Of a DNA stretch of 64,000 bases, positions 32,396-40,608 are shown piece by piece. Source of the DNA: Mycolicibacterium canariasense (GTDB lineage Bacteria > Actinomycetota > Actinomycetes > Mycobacteriales > Mycobacteriaceae); the NCBI RefSeq assembly GCF_002101555.1, contig NZ_LQOL01000049.1:62001-126000 (forward strand), in the 5' to 3' direction. Position 1 is the first letter of the stretch. Each line of letters begins with the position of its first letter. Position numbers and translations under genes: made by a program. Under the pieces are notes generated by a model that saw nothing but the letters and a program-made list of their open reading frames with translations, ran no database searches and was not told the DNA's origin.

Positions 32396-32965
32396 ATGGC
32401 GGGCAACCCGAGCAATGTCCGGCTTTACACCGAGGCCGACGTATTCGTCTACAAGCAGCCCGTTCTCGCGGCCGAGGACATCCCCGCCGACGTGACGGAG
32501 TCCTTCAACACGACGGTGGCGTGGGACGCCGTCAATCAGGCGAGTGTCAAGTGGGGTTACCTCGGCATCCTGGTCGGCGCCGACGGTATCGACACGCAGC
32601 GCGAATGGAACGAAACCGACATCACCGGTTGGGGTTACGGCACGATCTTGGTCGCGTCGAAGGACTTCAAGGCGACGGTGACGGTGAACGCCCGGGAGGA
32701 CAATCCCGTCGTGCAGTCGATCCTGTGGCCCGGCTCGTCCGATACCACGTTGGTCGTTCCGGATCCGGCGCACCTGTTCTTCGGCTTCGAGAAGCGCACG
32801 GCCGACGGCTATATCGACCGCCGGATCACGAAGCGGCCGTCGCGCCTGTGGATTCCGGGCGAGAAGGACGTCGAGGGCGACAGCACGCCGCGCGAGTTGT
32901 CGGCGCGCATCTTCCCGAACAGCGCGCGGGAACTGTTCGCGTGGCAGCACGGCGAAGCCGCCTAA
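32396..32965 (+). CDS. Major tail (tube) protein
   Basis: 189 residues. NPSNVRLYTEADVFVYK, then WGYLGILVGADGI, GYGTILVASKDFKATVTV and PAHLFFGFEKR strands, ending in PNSARELFAWQH: the beta-sandwich tube fold of siphophages. It polymerises around the tape measure. GGGAGAC lies upstream of ATG 32396. Confidence 0.88.
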   Translation: MAGNPSNVRLYTEADVFVYKQPVLAAEDIPADVTESFNTTVAWDAVNQASVKWGYLGILVGADGIDTQREWNETDITGWGYGTILVASKDFKATVTVNAREDNPVVQSILWPGSSDTTLVVPDPAHLFFGFEKRTADGYIDRRITKRPSRLWIPGEKDVEGDSTPRELSARIFPNSARELFAWQHGEAA

Positions 32966-32986
32966 CCGGATCGGGAGGTCTGAACG

Positions 32987-33400
32987 ATGAAGTACGTCAA
33001 GCTGAATCAGCAGGTCGGCAACAGGCAGGAAGGCGAGGTCATCCGCGTTGATGATGGCTCGGCCGCGTCGCTGGTGGAGAAGGGCGTCGGTGAGATCGTC
33101 GACAGCCGGGACGGGGCAACCCGGACGGCGGCCCGCCGCGGCAACGTCGCGGTAGTGCAGGTCGCCGACGCAGACGATCCGAATGCCGTTGTCGGCGAGC
33201 CGGTCGATGCTGATGCCAAGGGCGCCGCGGCCGAGGTTGTCGACGGCGACGGCCAGACGCACACCGGCGAGCTGCCGGCCCCTGACAGCGAGCAGAAGAA
33301 GGACGAGAAGCCCGCCGACACTCCCGCTTCGAAGCGGGGCAAGGCGGCCGAGAACGTCGGTCAGCCGGAGACGCCCCCCGCACCCGCACCCCCGGCGTAG
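32987..33400 (+). CDS. Small tail-associated protein with acidic linker
   Basis: 137 residues. The first 40 form a compact domain (MKYVKLNQQVGNRQEGEVIR, SAASLVEKGVGEIVD); the rest is disordered Asp/Ala/Glu/Lys/Pro-rich. Similar short domains occur near tail tube genes. Ends immediately before the strong terminator. Confidence 0.5.
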   Translation: MKYVKLNQQVGNRQEGEVIRVDDGSAASLVEKGVGEIVDSRDGATRTAARRGNVAVVQVADADDPNAVVGEPVDADAKGAAAEVVDGDGQTHTGELPAPDSEQKKDEKPADTPASKRGKAAENVGQPETPPAPAPPA

Positions 33401-33411
33401 ACCGAACACAG

Positions 33412-33447
33412 ACGGGCCCGGATCCATTGCGGATCCGGGCCCGTTCT
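33412..33447. terminator. Strong bidirectional terminator between convergent genes
   Basis: ACGGGCCCGGATCC (33412-33425) and GGATCCGGGCCCGT (33431-33444) form a perfect 14-bp stem with a 5-base loop, followed by TCTGTT. It lies between the rightward tail gene ending at 33400 and the leftward cassette ending at 33455, so it would serve both. It also interrupts the late operon, implying readthrough, antitermination or a new promoter for the downstream tail genes. Confidence 0.85.
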
Positions 33448-33454
33448 GTTGCTC

Positions 33455-33838
33455 CTATCGCTGAACCTCCACGTGCGAGACACCGTAGCTTTCGACATCG
33501 GGGTGGTCGTCGAGAATCCGCGAGCCGGCGGCAGGATCGTAATTGTCGATGTCGATACCGACGCCTTGTGCCCACGCGACGAGCGCACCGGCCGCGCCGT
33601 CCGGCGTGGTGTGCACACTCACCCACCCACCAGCGCCATCCACGAGCTCAAGCTGTGCGACCCACACGCGATTGACCACGGCGTAGCCAGCCCGATCTAG
33701 CTCGGTCAGCACACCGTCCGCAGCATCTTCGAGGTCGGATTCTGACGTCTCCCAACTGCCGTCAACGATGTTCGATCCGACCGCCGCGCGGATGATGTCG
33801 CGTGGGGTTGCGACGTCAGTGTGATCGGCGGATGTCAC
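33455..33838 (-). CDS. Third gene of the minus-strand cassette, unknown
   Basis: 127 residues from a GTG (33838) overlapping the HTH gene stop (GTGA). An acidic, mixed alpha/beta protein: [56 protein letters not shown]. Expressed with the two upstream cassette genes and ending at the shared terminator. No family recognised; possibly an additional effector or immunity factor of the cassette. Confidence 0.65.
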   Translation of the reverse strand: MTSADHTDVATPRDIIRAAVGSNIVDGSWETSESDLEDAADGVLTELDRAGYAVVNRVWVAQLELVDGAGGWVSVHTTPDGAAGALVAWAQGVGIDIDNYDPAAGSRILDDHPDVESYGVSHVEVQR

Positions 33839-34089
33839 GACATCGCCTTGCCGAATCGTTGGTACGCGCCTTGCCGGGTGGTGCCCAACGCCATCCCGAT
33901 CGCGTCCCAGGTGTCGCCGGCCGCGCGGGCGGCGCGGACCGCGGCGACCAGCTCGGCGTCCGCGTCGGTTGCCGCCTTCTTCGCGGCAATGATCCGGCGT
34001 ATGTGCGTCGCGTCGCGCGCATCGGCCGGCTTCACCTCGACGTTGTCGAGGAAGTCTTCGAGATCCTTCTGTTCCTTCACTTTTGCCAT
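33835..34089 (-). CDS. HTH protein, antitoxin-like partner in the cassette
   Basis: 84 residues. An acidic N-terminal helix ([17 protein letters not shown]) is followed by a long helix and an HTH ([24 protein letters not shown]) similar to DNA-binding domains of actinobacterial antitoxin-type regulators. It lies downstream of the small BrnT-like gene and may bind the operator repeats at the cassette promoter. Antitoxin function is inferred from pairing and domain. Confidence 0.7.
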   Translation of the reverse strand: MAKVKEQKDLEDFLDNVEVKPADARDATHIRRIIAAKKAATDADAELVAAVRAARAAGDTWDAIGMALGTTRQGAYQRFGKAMS

Positions 34090-34178
34090 GTTGTGTTACC
34101 TCGGCTCTCATCTGCCGTGTCGGCGGGTGCGGTCCCGCTTCCTGTTGTGTGTCAGCGGCACTTTGCCGCCGTCACGCC

Positions 34179-34412
34179 CTACCGCAGGTAGGGGTAGAAC
34201 TTCGCGCGGAGGTTGTCCGCGTGGATGATGCGCTGCGGTTCGTCGCAGGGGACGATCAGTTCCAACAGCGCACCGGTGCGGCTGGGCCCGATCACGAGGA
34301 ATTGCAGCTCACCGCGGTATTCCAGTTCGACGTAGCGGAGTGCGTTGTCGAACGCATGGAGCATGTCGGCGTCCGCGATGCCGTGCTTGCGGGCGCTGTC
34401 TTTGATCTCCAT
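34179..34412 (-). CDS. BrnT-like small protein, toxin candidate
   Basis: 77 residues from ATG 34412. The sequence [20 protein letters not shown], then strands ([19 protein letters not shown]) and a C-terminal [16 protein letters not shown] resembles small actinobacterial toxin-like proteins with a BrnT/RelE-type fold: N-terminal SARKHG, central strands, C-terminal HA-x-x-x-R. ATG 34412 is preferred over ATG 34421, because the latter lies in the -10 element and 34412 fits a leaderless start. First gene of the minus-strand cassette. Toxicity is a hypothesis. Confidence 0.65.
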   Translation of the reverse strand: MEIKDSARKHGIADADMLHAFDNALRYVELEYRGELQFLVIGPSRTGALLELIVPCDEPQRIIHADNLRAKFYPYLR

Positions 34413-34419
34413 GTTGTAC

Positions 34420-34448
34420 ATAATACGTTTACACGCTCACCGTGTCAA
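34420..34448 (-). promoter_or_regulatory. Near-consensus promoter of the minus-strand cassette
   Basis: On the minus strand, TTGACA (34448-34443) and TATTAT (34425-34420) are separated by exactly 17 bp, with ATG 34412 starting 7 bases after the -10. This is the best SigA-type promoter visible in the prophage and predicts a leaderless transcript. It points away from late transcription, so the cassette can be expressed in the lysogen. Confidence 0.85.
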
Positions 34449-34467
34449 CAACCGTTTACACGGTGAG
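34426..34467. promoter_or_regulatory. Operator-like repeats at the cassette promoter
   Basis: CTCACCGTGT (34436-34445) and ACACGGTGAG (34458-34467) form a perfect 10-bp inverted repeat overlapping the -35. CGTTTACACG occurs twice (34426-34435 and 34453-34462), 27 bp apart, the first filling the spacer next to the -10. Such overlapping repeats fit autoregulation by the HTH protein of the cassette. Confidence 0.7.
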
Positions 34468-34591
34468 TTCGTCGGCAGAGTAAAGCCGCAATCCCTATCG
34501 TCCTGCTCGGAGACCTACCCGGCACGGTCGCGCACGCTGGCGACCGGAGCGAGGACACGGCGGAAGCGAAAGCTTGGAGCTATGTCGATAG

Positions 34592-35425
34592 GTGAGCAGC
34601 GACGCAGCGCGACTGGAAGCGCTCGGCGAGCCGGTAGCCCGGTTCCGTTGGCGTAACCACGAACTCGAAATACCGCGGCCCCTCGAAGAGTGGCCGCTAG
34701 AGGCCATCCGCAACGGCCACTACGTCGACGCTGCCGTCACCCTGCTCGCCGGCCAAACCGCCCCCATCCCGCTCTACGGCGACGTCATGGACCTGGCCGA
34801 CGCCATGGCCGCCGCGGTCGGCGTCGAACGACTCCCCGAGTCGAAAGTCGATCCCGACAACCGATTCGGCACGTTCGGCGCTGTCCCGCTGCTGCTGTCG
34901 TTCCTCGACGACTACGAGGATGACGTCGCATCCGACCTCAAGACGTACCGCAACGTCGACTATCTCGACCGCTGGCGCGGCGATCTGACGCTGCGCCAGA
35001 TCTGGGTGTACATCCGGCGCCTGCCGTCGGATTCATCGCTGGCGCGGGCGTGCAACGGCGGTCACGAGCTGTGGACGAAGCAGCACATCCTCACCGCGCA
35101 GGTGTGGGAGCAGCTTGCGCGCCAGGTGTACGTCGGCCGGCCGATGACGAAGGAAGAGCTCGACGCGGCGCTGGCCAAGAAGCGCGAGAACGAACAGACG
35201 ATGGCGAAGCTCGCCGCGAAAGAGGACTACTGGTCGCCGGCCGCGAGCCTGGCCCGCCGCGAGGCGGCCGAGGCCAAGAAGCGCGCCATTGCAACGGCTG
35301 TCGCCGCGTCACCAGTCGCCGCGGGCCGCCTCGATGAACCCCCAGCGGCGGCGATGTCCGCGCTGGACAAGGCGATGGCTACCCGCCGTCGCGACCTCAC
35401 CCACACCCCACGGAAGGCCGGCTGA
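34592..35425 (+). CDS. Tail assembly chaperone-like protein (upstream cistron)
   Basis: 277 residues from GTG 34592. The N-terminal half is compact (FRWRNHELEIPRPLEEWPLE, AVPLLLSFLDDYEDD); residues 200-277 are charged and helical. It overlaps the next gene at TGATG and lies two genes before the tape measure, the usual position of tail chaperones. Actinophages usually make the second chaperone by frameshifting; here two separate overlapping cistrons are seen. The next gene looks more like the canonical first chaperone. Confidence 0.6.
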   Translation: MSSDAARLEALGEPVARFRWRNHELEIPRPLEEWPLEAIRNGHYVDAAVTLLAGQTAPIPLYGDVMDLADAMAAAVGVERLPESKVDPDNRFGTFGAVPLLLSFLDDYEDDVASDLKTYRNVDYLDRWRGDLTLRQIWVYIRRLPSDSSLARACNGGHELWTKQHILTAQVWEQLARQVYVGRPMTKEELDAALAKKRENEQTMAKLAAKEDYWSPAASLARREAAEAKKRAIATAVAASPVAAGRLDEPPAAAMSALDKAMATRRRDLTHTPRKAG

Positions 35426-35853
35426 TGGCTACAGGGACCACCACGACACGGCAGCCCCGCAACGGATCTGCCCCGAGCGAGGACGTCGAAGAGACGGACG
35501 CCGCCGAGCCCACGGACACCGCGGCTGGCGGTGACGACGAGCAGGAACCTTCGCCCTACGCGCATCTGATCAAGCGCACCACCACGAAGCACATCATCAC
35601 GTTCCGCGGCCGGAAGTTCGCGATCCCGCGGGCCCGGGCCCAGTGGCCGACGCGCGCGATGCAGATCTTCCAGCGCGGCACCATGGAACGGTTTCCCGAT
35701 GCCGTCGAGCTGATGCTCGGCCCGACGCAGTGGGACAGCTTCAACGAAGTCGCCCCGCTGGTCGGCGACTTCTGGGAGTTCTTTCCGATCCTGGCCGAGG
35801 CGTTGGGTTTCCAGCGTGTCGACGCCGACAAGATCGACGACGCGAAGAAGTAG
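35425..35853 (+). CDS. Tail assembly chaperone
   Basis: 142 residues from an ATG overlapping the previous stop. After a disordered N-terminus, the segment ITFRGRKFAIPRARAQWPTR, then FPDAVELMLGPTQWDSF and a final helix is typical of actinophage tail chaperones, which coat the tape measure during assembly. It ends 6 bp before the tape-measure ATG. No slippery heptamer was recognised. Confidence 0.7.
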   Translation: MATGTTTTRQPRNGSAPSEDVEETDAAEPTDTAAGGDDEQEPSPYAHLIKRTTTKHIITFRGRKFAIPRARAQWPTRAMQIFQRGTMERFPDAVELMLGPTQWDSFNEVAPLVGDFWEFFPILAEALGFQRVDADKIDDAKK

Positions 35854-35859
35854 CGCGTC

Positions 35860-38800
35860 ATGGCCAGCGGTGCAGAAGTCGGCCGGTATGTCCTGCCGAT
35901 CATGCCCTCGATCGAGGGCATCGGTCCGAACATCGACAGGACGCTCGGTCGCGCCTTCGCAGGCGTGAGCAAGTCGGCGTCACGTGCGATCGCGGACGGC
36001 GTCGCTGACGGTGTGAAGGCGGCCGAGGCCGCTGTCGAGAAGTCGACGGGCAAGATCGCGAAGCTGCGCGAGAAGGAAGCGGCGGCGGTCGACAAGCTAC
36101 GGGTCGCCGAAGAGCGGATCAACGAGACGCGGGAGAAGGGCGGCTCGGCGCTGGCCCGGGCCGAGGCGCAACGCAATTCAGCGCTGCGGGCGCAGAAGTC
36201 GGCGATCTCGGATATCGAGTCGGAGACCCGCGCGCTCACCAGGGCGCAGAAGGCCCTCAACGACGCGCAGGACGCGAAGAACATCCGGTCACCGTTCGGC
36301 CGTGACACCGACTTCCTGTCCGGTCTCGGCTCGCAGATGGACGGCGTCACTGGCCGATTCGAGATGTTCGGCAAGGGTGCGGGCGGCGCGTTCGTCGTCG
36401 GCGCGGTGGCCGCGATCGGCGCCGGCGCGCTGCTCGAAGCTGGCGAGAAGGCCGCCGGGCTGGTGCTCAAGGGCTTCGAATCGATCATCGACGAAGGTCT
36501 CGACTTCTCGAAGACGATGAACAACTTCCAGGGCGTGACGCGCGCCGCCCCGGAAGAGATGGCCAAGATGCAGCACGCCGCACGGGCTCTCGGCGCGGAC
36601 ACGACGCTGGCCGGCGCGTCCGCGTCGGGCGCGGCCGAGGCGATGACCGAGCTCGCGAAAGCAGGGTTCACCGTCGACCAGGCGATCGGCGCGGCACGCG
36701 GAACCTTGGAGCTCGCGACGGCTGGCCAGATCGAATCGGCGCAGGCCGCCGAGATCCAGGCGAACGCGATGAACGCGTTCGGGCTGTCGGCCGATTCGGC
36801 AGCGCACACCGCCGATGTGCTCGCGAACGCGGCGATCGCATCGTCGGCCGACATTCCCGATCTGGCGCAGGCATTGCAGCAGGTCGGCGGTGTGGCACAG
36901 GGATTCGGCGAAAACCTCGATGACACCGTTGCCGCGCTGGCGATGTTCGCGAACGCCGGCATCAAGGGCAGCGACGCCGGAACGCTGCTCAAGACGACGA
37001 TGCAGTCGATCACCGACCAGGGCGCCCCGGCGCAGGAAGCGATTCACACGCTCGGTCTTGAGCTCTACAAGCTGAACGACCAAGGGCAGAACCAATTTGT
37101 CGGCTTCCGTGAACTGTTCCGCCAGCTCGATGAGGCGAAGAAGCGGATCAACGATCCCGAGATCTTTCAGGCGCAGACGAACATCCTGTTCGGATCCGAC
37201 GCGATGCGGTCGGCGATGCTCGGCAACGCCCAGGCGTTCGACGACATGATCGGCAAGCTGCAACGGGTCGGCGCGGCCGGTGAGATGGCCAACGCGCAGA
37301 TGCAGGGTCTGCCCGGCGCTGTCGAATCATTCAAGAACACCACGGAATCCATCAAGCTCGACGCGTTCGAAGCGCTGGGCCCGGCGCTCACCGGCGGCCT
37401 GAACGCATTCGTCGACTGGCTGACCAAGCACAAGGGCGAAGTCGTCCAGTTCTTCGTGACGATGGGCGACGCCGCGCTGCGGATGGGCCAGATCGTCGCC
37501 GGCGCGGTCGGCGACGCGGCCGGCGTCCTCGGCACGCTCGCCGGCGCCGTCGGGCTCGACGACATGTCGCAGTCGCTGAAGTTCGTGGCTCAGTCGTCCG
37601 ACGAAGCGGTCAATGCGATGGGCCGCGCCCGGCTGGGTTTGGAGCTGTACGGCAAGCGGACCGCCGAGGCGAAGAAGTTCACCGACGGACTCGGCGACGC
37701 CGTGAAGAACCTCAAGGCCGACGGCGAAAACGTCCTGCTCGACGTCAAGGACAACACGCCGGAAGTGCGGGCCCGGCTCGACGCGATGCACCTACAGCTC
37801 GGCGCGATCGCCGACGACCCGACGCACCTGCGGATCCTTCCGATGACGAAGGAAGCGACCGACCAGCTCGAAGCGTGGCGTTACGAGCAGTCCGGCGAGT
37901 CGATCAGCCCGACCGTGCACCCGGAACTCGGCCAGGCCAACGCCGAGATGAAGCAGTTCCTCGACACGTGGTCAAACGCGGTGATCAAGCCGGAGGTCCG
38001 CGTTCCCGGGCAGTCGTCGCCGACGGGCCCGATCCTGGCGCCCGGCATCCCGATCGCGCCGCGCGCACAGGGCGGCATCGACTCGATCGGCAGCACCGCG
38101 CACATCGGCTCACCCGAGTATCCGAACGGCCTTGTCCGCTACCGCGAGCCGTCGACCGGCGGTGAGGCGTACATCCCCCTGAAGGGCGGCCAGCGGTCGG
38201 TCGACATCTGGGAAGAGACCGGCCGCCGCCTCGGTGTCTGGGCGATGGATGCCGGGGGTTTCCTGCCGCCCTCGGTCGGTTCCGAGCACGGGTTGCAGAC
38301 CGACACGATCTGGCTGGCCCGCGCGATCTCGTCGGCGTTCCCGCAGATCTCGAATATCGGCGGGTGGCGGCCGCCGGACGGCTTCAACGAGCACTCGTCG
38401 GGCAGCGCCGTTGACGTCATGGTGCCCAACGCCGGCACCCCGGACGGCCGGGCGCTCGGCGACCAGATCGCCCGCTTCGCGCTGTCGTCCGGTCTCGCGG
38501 ATTACGTGCTGTGGCAGCAGACGCAATGGAACGCCGACGGTTCGTCCAAGCCGATGGCCGACCGCGGGTCGCCGACACAGAACCACATGGACCACGTGCA
38601 CGTGCACAGCAAGGGCGGTGGCGCCCCGGCGGCCGGCCAGCAGTACGTCATGCCCGCCGGCCTCACCGGAACGCCTGGCGGCGGCTACAACCTCGGCGGC
38701 ACGGCCGGCATCGACCCGGAGACCGGCGAGTCCGGCACCTACACGCAGGATCCGAAGCAGGTCCGCGAGGCCACGCAGCGCGTCACCCGCGCCGACCAGA

Positions 38801-39489
38801 GGGTCGCCGAGCTTGAACAGCGCAAGCGCGAGCTGAAGGCCGACGCCAAGGAATCCGAACGCCTGGCACTCGAAAACGACATCGCGAACGCGAAGGAAGA
38901 CGCCCAGGACGCCCGCGACGACCTCGCGGCCGCGCAGAAGGGCAAGTTCAAAGCCAACAAGGCCGGCAAGGGCGTCAACGGCAAGGGCAACGAGCTCGAC
39001 CCGGTCGGCGGCATCTTCGGATCGTTCCTGAAAGAGACGTTCGGCCTCGACGGATCCGTCTTCCCCGACATCTCCCAGCTCGGCATCGTGCAGCTCGCCA
39101 ACGCGCTGATGGGGATCAAGTACACCCCGCAGGGTCACGGGTTCCCGTGGCAGACGGGCTACGCCAACGGCGACGGCACCCCGTGGTCGGGTTCACCGTT
39201 CGCGGCGGCCGGATCCCCGGGTGAGGGCGGCGGCGGGACGTCAGGTCTGCCGTTCGGCATGATCCCGTCCCCCGGGCAGATCGCCGGCTTCGGCCAGCCC
39301 GGTATGGCGCCGCCCGGCACGCCGGCATCCGGCGTCGGCTTAGGCCCGGCGCCCGGCCCGCTCGACATGAGCCGCAACGTGTCGATCCAAGTCGATTCCG
39401 GCCCGTCCAGCAGCGAGATCGGGAACGTCGTGCGCCGCGAGGTGGCCAACGTCGACCGGCTCAACACCTACCTACCGAAGGGGGTGTGA
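35860..39489 (+). CDS. Tape measure protein with M15-type peptidase domain
   Basis: 1209 residues. The first 500 are coiled-coil and Ala-rich, with hydrophobic helices around 180-205, as in phage tail tape measures (TP901-like core near residues 230-430). At about 844 NEHSSGSAVDVMV and at about 908 NHMDHVHVH give the His/Asp zinc ligands of M15/VanY-like peptidases. A coiled coil and a Gly/Pro-rich tail follow. It sets tail length; the peptidase would open peptidoglycan during DNA entry. The largest gene in the window. Confidence 0.92.
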   Translation: MASGAEVGRYVLPIMPSIEGIGPNIDRTLGRAFAGVSKSASRAIADGVADGVKAAEAAVEKSTGKIAKLREKEAAAVDKLRVAEERINETREKGGSALARAEAQRNSALRAQKSAISDIESETRALTRAQKALNDAQDAKNIRSPFGRDTDFLSGLGSQMDGVTGRFEMFGKGAGGAFVVGAVAAIGAGALLEAGEKAAGLVLKGFESIIDEGLDFSKTMNNFQGVTRAAPEEMAKMQHAARALGADTTLAGASASGAAEAMTELAKAGFTVDQAIGAARGTLELATAGQIESAQAAEIQANAMNAFGLSADSAAHTADVLANAAIASSADIPDLAQALQQVGGVAQGFGENLDDTVAALAMFANAGIKGSDAGTLLKTTMQSITDQGAPAQEAIHTLGLELYKLNDQGQNQFVGFRELFRQLDEAKKRINDPEIFQAQTNILFGSDAMRSAMLGNAQAFDDMIGKLQRVGAAGEMANAQMQGLPGAVESFKNTTESIKLDAFEALGPALTGGLNAFVDWLTKHKGEVVQFFVTMGDAALRMGQIVAGAVGDAAGVLGTLAGAVGLDDMSQSLKFVAQSSDEAVNAMGRARLGLELYGKRTAEAKKFTDGLGDAVKNLKADGENVLLDVKDNTPEVRARLDAMHLQLGAIADDPTHLRILPMTKEATDQLEAWRYEQSGESISPTVHPELGQANAEMKQFLDTWSNAVIKPEVRVPGQSSPTGPILAPGIPIAPRAQGGIDSIGSTAHIGSPEYPNGLVRYREPSTGGEAYIPLKGGQRSVDIWEETGRRLGVWAMDAGGFLPPSVGSEHGLQTDTIWLARAISSAFPQISNIGGWRPPDGFNEHSSGSAVDVMVPNAGTPDGRALGDQIARFALSSGLADYVLWQQTQWNADGSSKPMADRGSPTQNHMDHVHVHSKGGGAPAAGQQYVMPAGLTGTPGGGYNLGGTAGIDPETGESGTYTQDPKQVREATQRVTRADQRVAELEQRKRELKADAKESERLALENDIANAKEDAQDARDDLAAAQKGKFKANKAGKGVNGKGNELDPVGGIFGSFLKETFGLDGSVFPDISQLGIVQLANALMGIKYTPQGHGFPWQTGYANGDGTPWSGSPFAAAGSPGEGGGGTSGLPFGMIPSPGQIAGFGQPGMAPPGTPASGVGLGPAPGPLDMSRNVSIQVDSGPSSSEIGNVVRREVANVDRLNTYLPKGV

Positions 39490-39492
39490 GCG

Positions 39493-40608
39493 GTGACCAC
39501 AGTCCAACTCCCCGGCTTCCCCATCACCGGCGATCATCCGTGGCACAGCCTGCCGGCCGAGATCCGCGACGAAGCGGTCACGCTGAAGTGGATCGGCAGC
39601 GACGGCACCGTGTGGCCGCTGGCCGGGCTCGACGGCGGCGTCGAAGGCGCGTTCATCGCCGGCGACATCGAAGGTCTCGTGCACATCCCCTTCGACACGA
39701 TCTGGACCAACCCGGCATACGGGCCCCCGCGCTTCCAGCGCGCGATCCGCGGCCGCAAGGAGATCTCGTTTCCGCTCGGCCTGATGTCGGACACGTCGCT
39801 GGGCTGGTACGACACCGGATCCCGGTTCTGGCGCGGCTGCAAGAAGGACACGACCGGGTTCTTCACAGTGACGACGCGCCGATTCGGCGAGCTGTACCTG
39901 CCGATGCAGCTTCTCAGCGCGAAGTGCATGCTGGCCGACGACCCGGCGCGGCAACGGTTCTCGATCCACGACATCGTCCTGGCGGTCGACGGCGACCCGT
40001 GCTGGCGGCGCCCCGATGTGCGGCCGGCCCCGTTCATCCGGCCGCAAGGCACGTCGTCGAAGCTGAACTCTGGCATCTTGCGCGCGGTCAACCGCGGCAC
40101 CGAACCGGCCTGGCCGATCTTCGTGATCAGCGCGCCGGGGAAGATCTCGCTACCTGACGGGCCGAGCGCGTTCACGACACCGGTTCTCGAGTCGGACATT
40201 CTGTCGGACTGGCCGCAGCTCGGCCGCCTGTACGGCATCCCGATCGTCGACGAGATCCTGGGATCGCTGACCCGGAAGCGCACCGACACCCGCATGATCG
40301 ATGTGCCGGAGTTGCAGCCCGGCGAGCACGCGATCATCGACACCGATCCCACGCACCGGCTCGCGATCACCGCGAAAGATCCGGTCGACACGCTGGTGAA
40401 GAAGTTCATCCGCAACAGCGAGTTGCTGTCGTGGATCCTCGGCGAGTACGGCGACACGGGAATCCCGTTGCTGCGCCGGTTCAAAGGGCAGGGCTTCACG
40501 ACGCCGATCCCGCCGCGCAGCGTGGCCACGCTTCCGATCAAGCACTCGAAGGCCGGCGGCAAGATCTGGGTGCAGGTGCCGCAGCGATTCGAAATGGCGC
40601 TCGCATGA
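39493..40608 (+). CDS. Minor tail protein (distal tail-like)
   Basis: 371 residues from GTG 39493. Placed directly after the tape measure; strands such as VTLKWIGSDGTVWPLAG, GREISFPLGLMSD-like segments and PAWPIFVISAPGKISLPDG fit Dit-type proteins forming the hub below the tube. It ends 4 bases into the next gene. Confidence 0.75.
   Translation: MTTVQLPGFPITGDHPWHSLPAEIRDEAVTLKWIGSDGTVWPLAGLDGGVEGAFIAGDIEGLVHIPFDTIWTNPAYGPPRFQRAIRGRKEISFPLGLMSDTSLGWYDTGSRFWRGCKKDTTGFFTVTTRRFGELYLPMQLLSAKCMLADDPARQRFSIHDIVLAVDGDPCWRRPDVRPAPFIRPQGTSSKLNSGILRAVNRGTEPAWPIFVISAPGKISLPDGPSAFTTPVLESDILSDWPQLGRLYGIPIVDEILGSLTRKRTDTRMIDVPELQPGEHAIIDTDPTHRLAITAKDPVDTLVKKFIRNSELLSWILGEYGDTGIPLLRRFKGQGFTTPIPPRSVATLPIKHSKAGGKIWVQVPQRFEMALA

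Noticed and set aside
34413..34421. ATG 34421 as start of the BrnT-like protein
   Set aside because: It overlaps the TATTAT -10 hexamer; ATG 34412 fits the predicted transcription start.
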